This document shows, in pieces, positions 1 through 5,851 of a stretch of DNA of 8,693 nt. Made by a program: the position numbers and the translations under genes. This DNA comes from Alphaproteobacteria bacterium (GTDB taxonomy: Bacteria > Pseudomonadota > Alphaproteobacteria > Sphingomonadales > Sphingomonadaceae): positions 1 to 8,693 of the forward strand of contig JAQGLH010000303.1 in NCBI GenBank assembly GCA_028293005.1, read 5' to 3'. Under the pieces are notes generated by a model, which saw only the letters and a list, made by a program, of their open reading frames with translations, ran no database searches and was not told the DNA's origin. Each line of letters opens with the position of its first letter. Position 1 is the first letter of the stretch.

Positions 1-876
1 CGTGCGCACTTCGGCGAGGCAAGAGTAGCCGTTCCCGCCGCGCGCAACCGGCTTGCCGGGCCCGCCGTCCGAGTCGCGGTTCGAAACGGTGCCCGAGCCG
101 ATGATCGAGCCGGCCCCGAGCGCCCGCGTCTTCGCGACGTGCGCGACGAGGATGCCGAAATCGAACGTCATGTCCTCGCCGGCGTCGGCGCGGCCCAGCG
201 GATCGCCGTTGAGATCGACCTTGAGCGTGCCGTGGAGCTTGCCGCGGCGCCAGCGATCGCCGAGTTCGTCTGGCGTGACAAACACCGGCGACAAAGCCGA
301 CGCCGGCTTCGACTGGACGAAGCCGAAGCCTTTCGCGAGCTCGGCCGGGATGAGGTTGCGCAGCGAGACATCGTTGACCAGGCCGATCAGGCGGACGGCA
401 GCGAGCGCTTGCGTGGGCGTCACGCCTTGCGGCACGTCGTCGGTCACGACCACGATCTCGGCCTCGAGATCGCAGCCCCAGGCTTCATCGGCGAGCGGAA
501 TCGGATCGCGCGCGCCCATCATCTGGTCGGACGCGCCTTGGTACATCAATGGATCGGTCCAGAAGCTTTCGGGCATTTCGGCGCCGCGCGCCTGACGCAC
601 GAGCTGGACGTGATTCACATAGGCCGAGCCATCGGCCCATTGAAAGGCACGCGGCAGCGGCGCTGCGGCGGATCGCTCGTGGAAGCGCATCATTGGGATC
701 GCCTCGTGGGCGAGATCGGTGGCGAGCAGCTCCAGCTGCGGCGCTACCCGCTCCCAATCGTCGAGCGCGGCCTGCAGCGTCGGCGCGATGTGCGTGGCGT
801 CCGCGCACCAGGCGAGATCGCGACTGACGACGACCAACCGGCCGTCACGGCCGCCTTTGAGCGATCCCAGCTTCAT
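1..876 (-). CDS. Fumarylacetoacetate hydrolase family protein (3' end cut by window edge)
   Basis: The open frame runs from ATG at 876-874 to the left edge without a stop, giving 292 residues. I estimate from memory that about 40 C-terminal residues are missing (family members of this type are near 330 aa). Family signatures are visible. DLEAEIVVV supplies the acidic metal ligands E138 and E140, with the next acidic ligand probably D169 in NDVSLRN. KGFGFVQSKP (182-191) is followed by SPVFVTPDELG, and a glycine-rich GSGTVSN lies near 260. FAH-fold enzymes use a divalent metal to hydrolyse C-C bonds of acylpyruvate-like diketo acids, or to decarboxylate or isomerise related acids, in the cytoplasm, usually late in aromatic breakdown. 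The exact substrate is unknown. The start is supported by a purine-rich Shine-Dalgarno stretch (AAGGGAAGAGG) just before ATG. It lies 72 nt downstream of wecB on the same strand and could be co-transcribed, though the functions are unrelated. Confidence 0.93.
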   Translation of the reverse strand, partial: MKLGSLKGGRDGRLVVVSRDLAWCADATHIAPTLQAALDDWERVAPQLELLATDLAHEAIPMMRFHERSAAAPLPRAFQWADGSAYVNHVQLVRQARGAEMPESFWTDPLMYQGASDQMMGARDPIPLADEAWGCDLEAEIVVVTDDVPQGVTPTQALAAVRLIGLVNDVSLRNLIPAELAKGFGFVQSKPASALSPVFVTPDELGDRWRRGKLHGTLKVDLNGDPLGRADAGEDMTFDFGILVAHVAKTRALGAGSIIGSGTVSNRDSDGGPGKPVARGGNGYSCLAEVRT

Positions 877-891
877 CCTCTTCCCTTTTTC

Positions 892-919
892 GTGCCAACG
901 CAGAGGCTGCAACTGGCAC
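892..919 (-). promoter_or_regulatory. Hairpin in the leader of the FAH-family gene
   Basis: On the minus strand, GTGCCA (919-914) pairs perfectly with TGGCAC (897-892). Inside, GCAG (910-907) pairs with CTGC (903-900) around a three-base loop. The stem ends just before an A-rich stretch and the ribosome binding site of the FAH-family gene (start 876). It could affect mRNA stability or translation, or separate expression of this gene from wecB. It has no T-tract after it, so a classical terminator is unlikely. The pairing is read directly; function is inferred. Confidence 0.35.
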
Positions 920-948
920 TTCGGGCAAGCCTTGGCTAGCCCGGGGAA

Positions 949-2073
949 TCAGGATGCCCGGCGTATGAGCGTGTCCGCCGGCGCGGCCGAGCGGCGGCGA
1001 AGATCATCGAGGCAACGCCTGGCGGTGCACCCGTCCCAGAATTGCGGCCGCCGCAGCATCCGCCGCGGCGCCTCGAGGGCTTCGCAGAGTGCGCCGAGCA
1101 GCGACTGCGGAGTGACGAGACGGTTGGTGCCCTCGCTGACCGTGATCGGCCGCTCGGTGTTGGCGCGCAGGGTCAGGCAGGGAATGCCGAGGTAGGTCGT
1201 TTCTTCCTGCACGCCGCCGCTGTCGGTGATCACCGCTCCGGCGCCGAGCACCAGGCTCATGAAGCCGACATAGGGCATCGGCTCGATCAGCTTGACGCCG
1301 GCTTCTTCGAGACGGCGGTCGAGCCCGCCGACGGCGAGGCATTGCGCGGTGCGCGGGTGCACCGGAAAGACGAGCGGCAGCCGGCGCTGCACGGCAATCA
1401 GCGCATCGACCAAAGCGCTGAGCGTCGCCGGATCGTCGACGTTGGAAGGGCGATGCAATGTGACGACGCCATAGCTGCTGCCGCCAAGGCCATGCCTGCG
1501 GGCAGCGTCGGCCGCCTCGATCGCAGGGCGGACCAGCTCGAAGCTGTCGAGCATGATGTTGCCAACCCGGCTGATCCGCTCGGGCGCCACGCCTTCGGCG
1601 AAAAGATTGGCATCGGCATCGGGCGACGGCGTCCACAGGACGTCCGCGATCACATCGGTGACGAGGCGGTTGATCTCCTCGGGCATGTCACGGTCGCGGC
1701 TGCGAAGGCCCGCCTCGAGATGCACGATCGGAAAGCGCAGCTTGGCCGCGACCATTGCGCAGGCGGCGGTCGAATTGACGTCGCCGACGACCACCAGCCA
1801 ATCGGGCCGGTCGTCGAGCGCCACCTTTTCATAGGCGATCATGACACCACCGGTCTGCTGCGCATGGCTTCCCGATCCGACGCCGAGATGATGATCCGGT
1901 TCGGGAAGGGCAAGGTCGGCGAAAAACGCATCCGACATGTTGACGTCGTAATGCTGCCCGGTGTGGATCAGCACCGGCGCGAAGTCGCCCGCGGCGGCGA
2001 GCGCGTGCCAGAGCGGCGCGACCTTCATGAAATTCGGCCGCGCGGCCGCGACCAGATGGATCCGCTGGGTCAT
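949..2073 (-). CDS. wecB: UDP-N-acetylglucosamine 2-epimerase (non-hydrolysing)
   Basis: This 374-residue cytoplasmic enzyme interconverts UDP-GlcNAc and UDP-ManNAc, supplying ManNAc-type sugars for surface polysaccharide. Length and motifs match the non-hydrolysing family throughout. They are ARPNFMK near the N-terminus (R12), TGQHYD (38-43), GDVNS with D98, HLEAGLRS with E120, PEEINR with E132, TLHRPSN with H207, FPVHPRT (236-242), and the nucleotide-binding DSGGVQEE (284-291) followed by RANTERP. These residues correspond to the E. coli WecB catalytic set (D95, E117, E131, H213) as I recall it. The ATG at 2073 is the natural N-terminus because the first strand (QRIHLVAAARPN) begins right after it; no strong Shine-Dalgarno is seen. 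No other polysaccharide gene is nearby, which is unusual. The downstream neighbour is the FAH-family gene. Confidence 0.96.
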   Translation of the reverse strand: MTQRIHLVAAARPNFMKVAPLWHALAAAGDFAPVLIHTGQHYDVNMSDAFFADLALPEPDHHLGVGSGSHAQQTGGVMIAYEKVALDDRPDWLVVVGDVNSTAACAMVAAKLRFPIVHLEAGLRSRDRDMPEEINRLVTDVIADVLWTPSPDADANLFAEGVAPERISRVGNIMLDSFELVRPAIEAADAARRHGLGGSSYGVVTLHRPSNVDDPATLSALVDALIAVQRRLPLVFPVHPRTAQCLAVGGLDRRLEEAGVKLIEPMPYVGFMSLVLGAGAVITDSGGVQEETTYLGIPCLTLRANTERPITVSEGTNRLVTPQSLLGALCEALEAPRRMLRRPQFWDGCTARRCLDDLRRRSAAPADTLIRRAS

Positions 2074-2113
2074 GGCCGCAGATTAAGACGGAAGGTTTAA
2101 TAAGCCGTCATTT

Positions 2114-2154
2114 CAGCGGCGGATGCTTCAAGTGGCCCTCTCGCCGCGCCGCTG
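2114..2154. repeat. Inverted repeat upstream of wecB
   Basis: CAGCGGCG at 2114-2121 is the exact reverse complement of CGCCGCTG at 2147-2154, with a 25-nt spacer. It lies 41-81 nt upstream of the wecB start, so it could be an operator or a leader stem. GC-rich repeats of eight bases also arise by chance, so the call is tentative. Confidence 0.3.
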
Positions 2155-2195
2155 GAAAGGAGGCCCGCCCGCCATCCTGCGGCTGGCTCCCCTCA

Positions 2196-2235
2196 CCTGC
2201 AAAGGCAGGAATCTTTCCTCCCGGCTTTCCGGGAG
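2196..2235. repeat. Run of three adjacent small hairpins (REP-like)
   Basis: Three perfect stem-loops follow each other. CCTGC-AAAG-GCAGG is at 2196-2209. GGAA-TCT-TTCC is at 2208-2218 and shares bases with both neighbours. CTCCCGG-CTTT-CCGGGAG is at 2218-2235. The loops AAAG and CTTT are complementary to each other. Compact multi-hairpin blocks between genes are typical of repetitive extragenic palindromes, and could also stop transcription or stabilise mRNA ends in either direction. No T-tract follows on either strand. Whether it is repeated in the genome cannot be judged from one copy. Confidence 0.45.
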
Positions 2236-2301
2236 ATGATTTAGCCCGCCAAGCGGTGGAGGGGCGTCTTTCAGGAAACCGTCGAAAACACGTGACTGCG
2301 C

Positions 2302-2448
2302 CTACGGCCCTTCGTGAAGCGGATCGGTGCCGGGTTCGGGCACCTCGTCGAGCTTCCGGCGATTGCGCTCTTTATCGTCGACCAGCTGCTCGCCCTTCCG
2401 AGGCCTTTCGTCCCTGTCCGCGCTACGACTGCGATTTTCGTCCATCAT
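2302..2448 (-). CDS. Small hydrophilic protein of unknown function
   Basis: This 48-residue frame is very rich in charged residues (Arg, Asp, Glu, Lys) and has no predicted membrane segment. It contains the stretch ERPRKGEQLVDDKERNRRKL and ends PGTDPLHEGP. I do not recognise a domain. Small, soluble, probably disordered proteins of this style occur in sphingomonads, but no function can be assigned. The start is chosen from the sequence AGGAAGGAAG (2460-2451), a good ribosome binding site just before two consecutive ATGs (2448 and 2445). A longer frame from 2487 exists but lacks such support. It is divergent from the plus-strand 2H/HAD pair and shares the intergenic region 2449-2530 with it. 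Composition, length and the well-placed ribosome site favour a real gene, but random frames are common at this GC content. Confidence 0.5.
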   Translation of the reverse strand: MMDENRSRSADRDERPRKGEQLVDDKERNRRKLDEVPEPGTDPLHEGP

Positions 2449-2496
2449 CACTTCCTTCCTGGCCAAAAACGCCTGATCGGCGATCATCGATCCTCA

Positions 2497-2521
2497 GGAA
2501 CCGCACCCGCCGACACCGGTT
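2497..2521 (+). promoter_or_regulatory. Candidate EcfG-type (general stress response) promoter
   Basis: GGAAC at 2497-2501 is followed after 16 nt by GGTT at 2518-2521. Alphaproteobacterial EcfG promoters are known as GGAAC-N16/17-CGTT, so seven or eight of the informative bases match and spacing is correct. It sits in the only divergent intergenic region and points into the 2H/HAD pair. A transcript starting 6-8 nt after the -10 box would begin near 2528. That would make the ATG at 2531 nearly leaderless and favour the ATG at 2579 as the translation start. Confidence 0.5.
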
Positions 2522-2530
2522 CAACTCCAC

Positions 2531-2941
2531 ATGGCAGTTCCGGCAAAGCTTGCGCATGACAAAGCAAAAAGCGGTGACATGGTCATCGGCTGGAAGCTCG
2601 ACCGCGCACAGCGCAGCGAATTGCTCGAGCGCTTTCCGCCGCGATTCCCGCAAACGGTCGCCGATCATGTCACGTTACGGCCGCGGGTCGCGCGCGATTC
2701 CGAGCTTCCGCGCGAAACCGAGGGCGAGATCGTCGGCCGGATCGACGACGATGCGGGAGTCGAGGCGATGGTGGTGCGCATCGACGGCACCACCGGCCTA
2801 CCCGACGGCAGCACCTAACACATCACCTGGTCGCTCGGCCGCGGCCGCAACGCGCGCGAGAGCAACGACGTGATCGCCAGGCTTGGCTGGCATCCGCTCG
2901 ACCCGATCCCGATCAGGCTCGAGCCCGCGCATTTCCCGTGA
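2531..2941 (+). pseudogene. 2H-phosphoesterase-like gene interrupted by an in-frame TAA
   Basis: The frame starts at ATG 2531 (or, more likely, ATG 2579, giving GWKLDRAQRSELLERFPPRF near the N-terminus) and meets TAA at 2816-2818. The same frame then stays open for 40 more codons, to TGA at 2939-2941. Counting from 2531, HVTL is at 46-49 before the stop and HITW at 97-100 immediately after it. Two H-x-T motifs are the catalytic signature of the 2H phosphoesterase superfamily (LigT-like, cyclic phosphodiester chemistry on RNA or nucleotides). The sequence around the stop, GST-stop-HITWSL, looks like a Tyr codon (TAT/TAC) turned to TAA. The distal part, with ESNDVIARLGWHPL, ends in a GTGA overlap with the HAD gene, which supports a single original gene. 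The truncated product lacks the second catalytic motif. A sequencing error or readthrough remains possible. Confidence 0.72.
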
Positions 2942-3435
2942 CCGAGCGACAGCTTTACCTCGATTGCGATGGCGTGCTCGCCGATTTCGAACGCGGATCG
3001 GCGACGATCCTCGGCATGCCGCCCAAGGCGTATCAGGCGCGGCATGGAGCAGGCAAATTCTGGCAGCAGCTCGCCCATGCCGACGATTTCTACGGTGCAT
3101 TGCCGATGATGCCGGACGCGGTCGAACTGTTCGAGGCGGTCCGCCACCTCGATCCGATCATCCTCACCGGGCTTCCGCGCGGCAATTGGGCCGCCGACCA
3201 GAAACGGCGCTGGGCTGCGCAGCATTTCCCCGGAACGCGGATCATCACCTGCATGGCGGTCGACAAGCGCAACCATTGTCGGGCGGGAGACGTGCTCGTC
3301 GACGACACGCTCAAGCACCGCCACTTGTGGGAAGAGGCCGGCGGTATCTTTGTGCATCATCGTAGCGCGCGCGACACGATCGACCGGCTCGGCAATTATT
3401 TCCCGCTGGGCGCCGCCGCCAAGGGTGCGGGATAA
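2938..3435 (+). CDS. HAD-superfamily phosphatase, 5'(3')-nucleotidase-like
   Basis: This 165-residue protein starts with GTG at 2938, overlapping the upstream gene's TGA as GTGA, so its translation is probably coupled to that gene. All four HAD motifs are visible. Motif I is LYLDCDGVLADF with nucleophile D9 and general acid D11. Motif II is ILTG with T77. Motif III is most likely K110 in AVDKRNH. Motif IV is VLVDDT with D122 and D123. Order and spacing resemble small 5'(3')-deoxyribonucleotidases, which dephosphorylate nucleoside monophosphates in the cytoplasm. A helical cap segment lies between motifs I and II (about 20-70). Next to a 2H phosphoesterase it may act on phosphates exposed by that enzyme, or on an RNA or nucleotide end; this is inference. 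Its last 125 nt overlap the 3' end of the convergent SDR frame. Confidence 0.88.
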   Translation: MTERQLYLDCDGVLADFERGSATILGMPPKAYQARHGAGKFWQQLAHADDFYGALPMMPDAVELFEAVRHLDPIILTGLPRGNWAADQKRRWAAQHFPGTRIITCMAVDKRNHCRAGDVLVDDTLKHRHLWEEAGGIFVHHRSARDTIDRLGNYFPLGAAAKGAG

Positions 3436-4498
3436 GCGAGCTCGTCGTCTCGGCAGCACGGCCCCGCGCTTTATGCGCTGGGCGGGGAGCATTGGCGGCG
3501 TCGCGACGGCCCCACAGCAGCAAGCCGAGCCCGGCCGCGGCAATCCCGGCGGCAGCAAGCGTCGCGGTCGGGTGGCGCGCAGCCCGGGTGTAGGCGCTCG
3601 GCCGAACGATGCTGCCCTGGTGATCGCCGTGGACCTGCGCCTCGGATTTGCCGTGATAGAGGTTGTCCCCCGGCGTTGCCGGCTTCGGGCCGAATTGCGC
3701 CGGGACCAGGACTTTCCCGCTGACCCAGTCGAGCAGGCTCGGCGCGCGATTGGCGAGGCTGCTCAGCAGGTAGGCGCCGCCGCCGATGAAGGCGTCGCGC
3801 GTCGGATGCGAGGCCGCGCGGAGGATCGTCGCCGCCACCTCTTCGGGTGCGTAGACCGGAGGCGGGAATTTGGCTTCCTCGGCACGATAATTCTTCACAT
3901 GCTGCGGCATCGGAGTGCCGATCGATGCCGGCTTGATCAAGGTGACCGAGACCGGCGCCTGGTCCGCTTCCAGCTCCATTCGCAGCGCATCGGTGAAGCC
4001 CTTCACCGCATGCTTGCTCGCCGAATAGATGCCTTGGATTGGAAAGGCGCGATCCGACGTGACGCTGCCCATGTTGATCAGCGCGCCTCCTTTCTCCCTT
4101 AGATGCAGCAGCGCCACCTGCGAACCATAGACCACGCCCCAGAAATTGGTCTCGAACAGCTGGCGCATGTCGGCTTCGCTGACCTCGTCGATCGACCCCC
4201 AGATGCCGACGCCGGCATTGTTGACCCAGGTGTCGAAGCCGCCGAACCGGGCGATCGCCGTCGCAGCAACCGCCTCGAGCTCGTCGCGGCTGGTCACGTC
4301 CGCCGCGACATGGATCGCCTGGCCCCCGTCGCGATTGATCTGATCGACCGCTTCGGCAAGCGCATCCTCGCTGCGTGCGCTCAGCACGACCTTGGCGCCT
4401 GCGGCGGCGGCGGCCTTCGCGGTCGCCAGGCCGATGCCGCTCGAGGCGCCGGTGATCACGATCGTCTGCTGCGAGACGGGCTTGAGCTTCACCGCCAT
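3311..4498 (-). CDS. SDR-family oxidoreductase with C-terminal membrane helix
   Basis: This 395-residue protein carries a classical short-chain dehydrogenase domain. The cofactor motif is TGASSGIG (16-23), NNAG is at 93-96, N117 is present, the catalytic serine is S145, and Y158 and K162 form the YSASK-type motif. After the Rossmann domain comes a region with YAPEEVA and an Ala/Leu-rich hydrophobic stretch (about 312-330, ending LLLWGRR) that should anchor it in the membrane. This architecture is known for alphaproteobacterial SDRs of unassigned substrate. The start at 4498 is chosen for the strong AAGGAGG five bases upstream; in-frame ATGs at 4555 and 4597 are less supported. Residues after about 354 are Arg/Pro-rich, lie antisense to the HAD gene and look like a run-on, since relatives as I recall them end near 330-350. 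It lies 148 nt after the MFS gene and may have its own promoter. Confidence 0.9.
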   Translation of the reverse strand: MAVKLKPVSQQTIVITGASSGIGLATAKAAAAAGAKVVLSARSEDALAEAVDQINRDGGQAIHVAADVTSRDELEAVAATAIARFGGFDTWVNNAGVGIWGSIDEVSEADMRQLFETNFWGVVYGSQVALLHLREKGGALINMGSVTSDRAFPIQGIYSASKHAVKGFTDALRMELEADQAPVSVTLIKPASIGTPMPQHVKNYRAEEAKFPPPVYAPEEVAATILRAASHPTRDAFIGGGAYLLSSLANRAPSLLDWVSGKVLVPAQFGPKPATPGDNLYHGKSEAQVHGDHQGSIVRPSAYTRAARHPTATLAAAGIAAAGLGLLLWGRRDAANAPRPAHKARGRAAETTSSLIPHPWRRRPAGNNCRAGRSCRARYDDAQRYRRPLPTSGGA

Positions 4499-4503
4499 GA
4501 AGA

Positions 4504-4510
4504 CCTCCTT
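4504..4510 (-). promoter_or_regulatory. Strong ribosome binding site that fixes the SDR start
   Basis: AAGGAGG on the minus strand lies five bases before ATG 4498. A second purine run, GAGGAGG (4529-4523), lies upstream but has no start codon at the right distance. The first decides the start over the longer in-frame options. Confidence 0.75.
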
Positions 4511-4616
4511 CGAAGAGAATTTCCTCCTCAACGCAGCAGCATCGCGGTCGTTCATCCTGTTTGCACGTACGATCGCATGGGTGCGAGGCTCCGGCACGCG
4601 GCTCGGAATTTGCCGA

Positions 4617-4640
4617 CAGGCGGCTCCCGCCCCTCGCCTG
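4617..4640 (-). other. Stem-loop after the MFS gene
   Basis: CAGGCG (4617-4622) pairs with CGCCTG (4635-4640) around a 12-nt loop, starting 7 nt after the MFS stop. It may end or attenuate the operon transcript before the SDR gene. No T-tract follows on the minus strand, so an intrinsic terminator is not convincing. Confidence 0.3.
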
Positions 4641-4646
4641 CAGCGC

Positions 4647-5843
4647 TTAGGCCGGTGCGGACCTTCGATGGGCAGCAGCGACGAGGATCGCGATCAGCTG
4701 GACCGCGAGGCACGACAAAGCGGAGAGCGCCATCAGCATGCTGAGCGCTTCGGTCGGGTCGGCGAAAAGCTTCCTGCCGGCCAGGTCCGACCCGAACGCG
4801 CCGGCGAGCATGGTGATCGTTCCGATCAGCGAGGAGATCGCGCCGGCCGCCTCGCCAGCGGGCTCGAGCGCTTTGGCGGTGGTCAGCGGGGCGATGATCC
4901 CGAATGCGAGCACATAAGTGGTGACTAGAGCCCAGAAAACCGCCAGCGGCGCGCCCGCCGGCGGCTGGGCGATCAAACCCACGCCGGCGGCGGCGGCGAT
5001 CACGCACCCTGCCGAAATCATGAAATCGCGGCTGAGGCGGGTGAGCTGGCGCGCCGCCATCGATCCGAGCACGAAGGCGGCGGCGGCAATCGAGAACAAC
5101 AGGCCGAACGGCGTAGCGCCGAGATGGTAGCGGTCGAATATCGCCGCTGCGCTGATCGCGAGGAAAGCACCGTAGCCGAAATAGATGGCGGAGGCGATGA
5201 TCGTCGGGACCAGCACCTCGCTTCGCAGCAGCAAAGGGAGCGCCGCGCGGAGGCTCGCGCGCGGCCTCGCCTCGCCCTCCGCGCGGCCCGCTGTGGACAG
5301 GAACAGCGCCATGCCGAGCAATAGCAACAGGCTGAACGCCACCAAAAACCAGAAGGGCGATCGCCAGCCGAAGACTGCGATCAGCGCCGATCCAAGCGGC
5401 GGCGCGAGCAACGGCCCGGCACCCACCGCGATCGACATCGTCGACAGCAGCGCGGTCGTCCTTGCCCCTCCCCCTTCATCGCGGGCAAGCGCGCGGGCGA
5501 TGACGGGCCCCGCGCCTCCGAACGCGCCCTGGACGACACGGGCCCATGTCAACAGCTCGAACGAGGTGGCGAGCGCGCAGACGAGGCTCGCCGCGAGAAA
5601 GCCGCTCATCCCCACGTAAAGCGGAGCGAGCCGCCCGAAACGGTCGCTCAGCGGCCCCCAGATCAGCTGCCCGATCGCGAAGCCGAAGAAATAGCCGCTC
5701 ACCAGGACGGCGCCGGCTTCCGGATGTGCGCCGAGCGCGCTGGCGATCTGCGGCTGGCCGGGCAGCGAGATGTCGATCGCAATCGCCGTCAGTGCCGACA
5801 ACGCGCCGAGCGTCGCGACATAGAAGAACCTGCCGGCCGCCAT
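4647..5843 (-). CDS. MFS transporter, Bcr/CflA drug-resistance type
   Basis: This 398-residue protein is strongly hydrophobic, with what looks like 12 membrane helices, the usual number and length for the family. TM1 carries an acidic residue in IAIDISLPGQPQIA (D24), as in Bcr/CflA transporters. The loop between TM2 and TM3 has the MFS motif GPLSDRFGR (63-71). TM4 ends with the GAGPVIARALARD pattern (110-122) typical of this subfamily. It is expected to be an inner-membrane proton-driven exporter; here it could export, or less likely import, the pathway compound. ATG 5843 lies 8 nt after the stop of the upstream gene, without a clear Shine-Dalgarno, so translational coupling is likely. It is the last gene of the tight run. 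The open frame extends further upstream through the neighbour in another frame, but that part has no transporter features. Confidence 0.92.
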   Translation of the reverse strand: MAAGRFFYVATLGALSALTAIAIDISLPGQPQIASALGAHPEAGAVLVSGYFFGFAIGQLIWGPLSDRFGRLAPLYVGMSGFLAASLVCALATSFELLTWARVVQGAFGGAGPVIARALARDEGGGARTTALLSTMSIAVGAGPLLAPPLGSALIAVFGWRSPFWFLVAFSLLLLLGMALFLSTAGRAEGEARPRASLRAALPLLLRSEVLVPTIIASAIYFGYGAFLAISAAAIFDRYHLGATPFGLLFSIAAAAFVLGSMAARQLTRLSRDFMISAGCVIAAAAGVGLIAQPPAGAPLAVFWALVTTYVLAFGIIAPLTTAKALEPAGEAAGAISSLIGTITMLAGAFGSDLAGRKLFADPTEALSMLMALSALSCLAVQLIAILVAAAHRRSAPA

Positions 5844-5851
5844 TGCCGGGA

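Larger units (their letters stand above)
2074..2301. other. Intergenic stretch with inverted repeats, no gene seen
   Basis: About 230 nt separate the wecB start from the end of the small ORF at 2302. I see no credible coding frame. The first 40 nt upstream of wecB are relatively AT-rich (a TTATTAAA block on the minus strand near 2096-2103) and may hold its promoter, but no well-spaced -35/-10 pair is evident. An inverted repeat (2114-2154) and a run of small hairpins (2196-2235) lie further up and are listed separately. Confidence 0.5.

Noticed and set aside
139..939. A 266-codon plus-strand open frame opposite the FAH-family gene
   Set aside because: The minus-strand frame has clear family motifs and a ribosome binding site; this one shows none and has antisense-type composition.
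922..943. Inverted repeat just after the wecB stop as an intrinsic terminator
   Set aside because: The arms have a mismatch, only a minimal loop and no following T-tract on the minus strand.
1042..2100. A 352-codon open frame on the plus strand opposite wecB
   Set aside because: It lies antisense to a gene with full catalytic motifs, has no recognisable domain, and is Arg/His/Asp-rich as expected for the complement of GC-rich coding DNA.
2815..3558. A 247-codon minus-strand frame opposite the HAD gene
   Set aside because: The plus strand carries all four HAD motifs with correct spacing; the minus frame has no domain features.
4499..4597. Longer start for the SDR (ATG at 4597 or 4555)
   Set aside because: The strong AAGGAGG before ATG 4498 and the position of the Rossmann motif close to that start fit the family better.
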